A stretch of 7,723 nucleotides of DNA from an uncultured Lachnospiraceae bacterium (GTDB lineage: Bacteria; Bacillota_A; Clostridia; Lachnospirales; Lachnospiraceae). Under the pieces are notes generated by a model. It made no database searches. It was not told the DNA's origin and was given only the letters and a program-made list of their open reading frames with translations. A program made the translations under genes and the position numbers. Positions 6,776 to 7,723 of this stretch are shown here, one piece after another. The stretch spans positions 1-7,723 of the forward strand of contig CAMOOZ010000125.1 of the NCBI GenBank assembly GCA_946621895.1, in the 5' to 3' direction. Each line of letters begins with the position of its first letter. Position 1 is the first letter of the stretch.

Positions 6776-6792
6776 ATTACGGAATTGTTACA
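6776..6792 (-). promoter_or_regulatory. WalR-like box in the early leader of the NlpC/P60 gene
   Basis: On the minus strand TGTAAC-AATTC-CGTAAT fits the known WalR (YycF) recognition pattern TGTWAH-N5-TGTWAH at 11 of 12 fixed positions. WalRK controls wall hydrolase genes in low-GC Gram-positives. The box begins about 2 bp after the predicted transcription start, a position that would suit repression. The link is inference from one imperfect match. Confidence 0.35.
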
Positions 6793-6800
6793 ATGACCGC

Positions 6801-6829
6801 AGTATACCATAGACCATATGGGTTGTCAA
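6801..6829 (-). promoter_or_regulatory. Strong sigma-A promoter of the NlpC/P60 hydrolase gene
   Basis: A perfect TTGACA -35 box (6824-6829) and a TATACT -10 box (6801-6806) on the minus strand are exactly 17 bp apart. The expected start is near 6794, giving a leader of about 56 nt. Upstream of the -35, the minus strand has A-runs at 6847-6851, 6868-6872, 6876-6881 and 6888-6891. They could act as an UP-like or bent stretch. Confidence 0.85.
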
Positions 6830-7058
6830 ATTTGCCTGTTTACCTGAAAAACCACGAAATTCCGTCGTTTTTCTGTTTTTTCGGCGGTTTTCTTTGTTAA
6901 GGATTTGTGAATCGGGGCGGTGAAAAAGCTGTAACAATTCGGAAGATGTTGTGGTCTCAGACGGCGGCGGACACCAGATATATGGTTCGTCAGGCCGCCC
7001 GGAGCAGGAAAATTTTTTTATGTGAATTATTTATGTGAAAATTTTATGGAGACTTATT

Positions 7059-7723
7059 ATGTTGACTGATCTGAAACAAATCCCTGGGATCCATCCTGTT
7101 ATCCTGATCACCGGCGCCTCCGGAGAGATCGGCGGCGCCATTTCCCGGGCGCTGGGAGAGGGTGCCGTGACGCCCGGCGATTTTGTGCTCCTGGGAAACC
7201 GCGGGGGCGCCGCGCTGGATCGGCTGGCAGAGGGCTTCGCGCTGATGCCGCAGCACCGGACCTACACGGTTCGGGGGGATATTTCCGATCCGGCCTTTAT
7301 CGATGCGGTTTTTGCCCTGCTCCCCCGGCTGGATGTGCTGGTAAACTGCGCCGGGATCTCCCATTACGGCCTGCTTCAGGATATGACGCCGGAGGAATGG
7401 AGACGCGTCCTCGACACGGATCTGAACGCCGCCTTTCTGACCTGCCGCGCAGCCATCCCGCTGATGCTTTCCTCCCATTCCGGAAAAATACTGAATATTT
7501 CGTCTGTCTGGGGAAAGCGGGGTGCCGCGATGGAAGCCGCCTACAGCACGGCAAAGGCGGGGCTGGAGGGCCTGACCCAAGCGCTGGCCAAGGGGCTGGC
7601 CCCTAGCCGCATCGCCGTTAACGCGCTGGCGCCGGGCCTTGTGGACACGAGAATGAATGCCCGTTTCAGCGATGAGGAGCTGGAGGCGCTCACGGAGGAG
7701 ATCCCTCTCGGCCGGCTGATCAC
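7059..7723 (+). CDS. Short-chain dehydrogenase/reductase, FabG-like, possibly the EF-P modification reductase YmfI type (runs off the right edge)
   Basis: The first 221 residues of a classical SDR are visible; the tail is beyond the window. The cofactor loop is TGASGEIG at 18-25, the adenine-contacting D75 is in GDIS, NCAG is at 96-99, and the catalytic tetrad N123, S149, Y162, K166 has the normal 13-residue Ser-Tyr spacing and YSTAK motif. The ATG at 7059 has GGAG 7 nt upstream. The loop is unusual, with Glu (E23) where the TGxxxGIG consensus has glycine. The VNALAPGLVDTRMNARFSDEELEAL..EIPLGR stretch resembles FabG-like reductases annotated as EF-P 5-aminopentanone reductase (YmfI) in Bacillota. 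That reading is from memory of the family and is moderate; a fatty-acid 3-oxoacyl-ACP reductase is the main alternative, but no fab gene is nearby. It is divergent from the hydrolase gene. Confidence 0.85.
   Translation, partial: MLTDLKQIPGIHPVILITGASGEIGGAISRALGEGAVTPGDFVLLGNRGGAALDRLAEGFALMPQHRTYTVRGDISDPAFIDAVFALLPRLDVLVNCAGISHYGLLQDMTPEEWRRVLDTDLNAAFLTCRAAIPLMLSSHSGKILNISSVWGKRGAAMEAAYSTAKAGLEGLTQALAKGLAPSRIAVNALAPGLVDTRMNARFSDEELEALTEEIPLGRLI

Larger units (their letters stand above)
6739..7058. other. Divergent intergenic region between the hydrolase and SDR genes
   Basis: These 320 bp hold no gene I can support. The left part (6739-6829) is the hydrolase leader and promoter; A/T-run DNA follows to about 6900. 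TGTAACAATTC occurs at 6930-6940 on the plus strand and again in opposite orientation at 6782-6792. Just before the SDR gene TTTATGTGAA is repeated directly at 7017-7026 and 7030-7039. I cannot find a convincing -35/-10 pair for the SDR gene; its GGAG ribosome site is at about 7048-7051. A 30-codon plus-strand reading frame at 6946-7038 has no properly spaced ribosome site and is not called. Confidence 0.6.

Noticed and set aside
6862..6887. CCGTCG/CGGCGG inverted repeat followed by T-runs, considered as a terminator
   Set aside because: The stem is 6 bp with a G-U pair and a 14-nt loop, and no plus-strand gene ends upstream. The T-runs are better read as A-runs upstream of the hydrolase promoter.
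5434..6900. A 488-codon plus-strand open frame opposite the hydrolase gene
   Set aside because: It is antisense to a protein with a complete signal peptide, two SH3 domains and a C40 triad. Its translation is Leu/Arg/His-rich with no family features; GC-rich coding DNA commonly opens the opposite frame.
6946..7038. A 30-codon plus-strand frame upstream of the SDR gene
   Set aside because: The only purine-rich stretch directly abuts the ATG, and the peptide has no recognisable feature.

Overview
The window reads as a chromosomal piece of a fairly GC-rich anaerobic Bacillota, most likely a Lachnospiraceae-type Clostridia. The grounds are the clustered crotonyl-CoA/butyryl-CoA genes with an adjacent electron-transfer flavoprotein, strong AGGAGG-type ribosome sites, a long-form hibernation factor, and a secreted SH3/NlpC-P60 wall hydrolase. 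This placement comes from gene content and protein style; no search was run.

Layout, left to right: positions 1-4428 hold a minus-strand operon, transcribed right to left, in the order crt, hbd, bcd, etfB, etfA. etfA runs off the left edge. Together these genes reduce 3-ketobutyryl-CoA to butyryl-CoA. Hbd reduces acetoacetyl-CoA, Crt dehydrates 3-hydroxybutyryl-CoA to crotonyl-CoA, and Bcd with EtfAB reduces crotonyl-CoA, probably by flavin-based electron bifurcation to ferredoxin. Thiolase is not present between crt and the gene upstream of it. Most gaps in the operon are 23-31 bp, but crt and hbd are separated by 280 bp that carry a compact, palindrome-rich element (3397-3587) bounded by an 11-bp perfect inverted repeat.

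Positions 4547-5077 (minus) encode a long ribosome hibernation promoting factor with its own promoter and a structured leader of about 150 nt. Positions 5356-6738 (minus) encode an exported cell-wall hydrolase: signal peptide, two SH3b domains, a charged linker and an NlpC/P60 catalytic domain. It has a near-consensus sigma-A promoter and a strong intrinsic terminator. A 320-bp divergent intergenic region follows, and then a plus-strand short-chain dehydrogenase/reductase runs off the right edge.

The genes themselves are mostly familiar. The parts most worth a second look are noncoding: the element inside the butyryl-CoA operon, the hpf leader, and a WalR-like box at the start of the hydrolase transcript. 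I see no CRISPR array, tRNA, rRNA or transposase gene.
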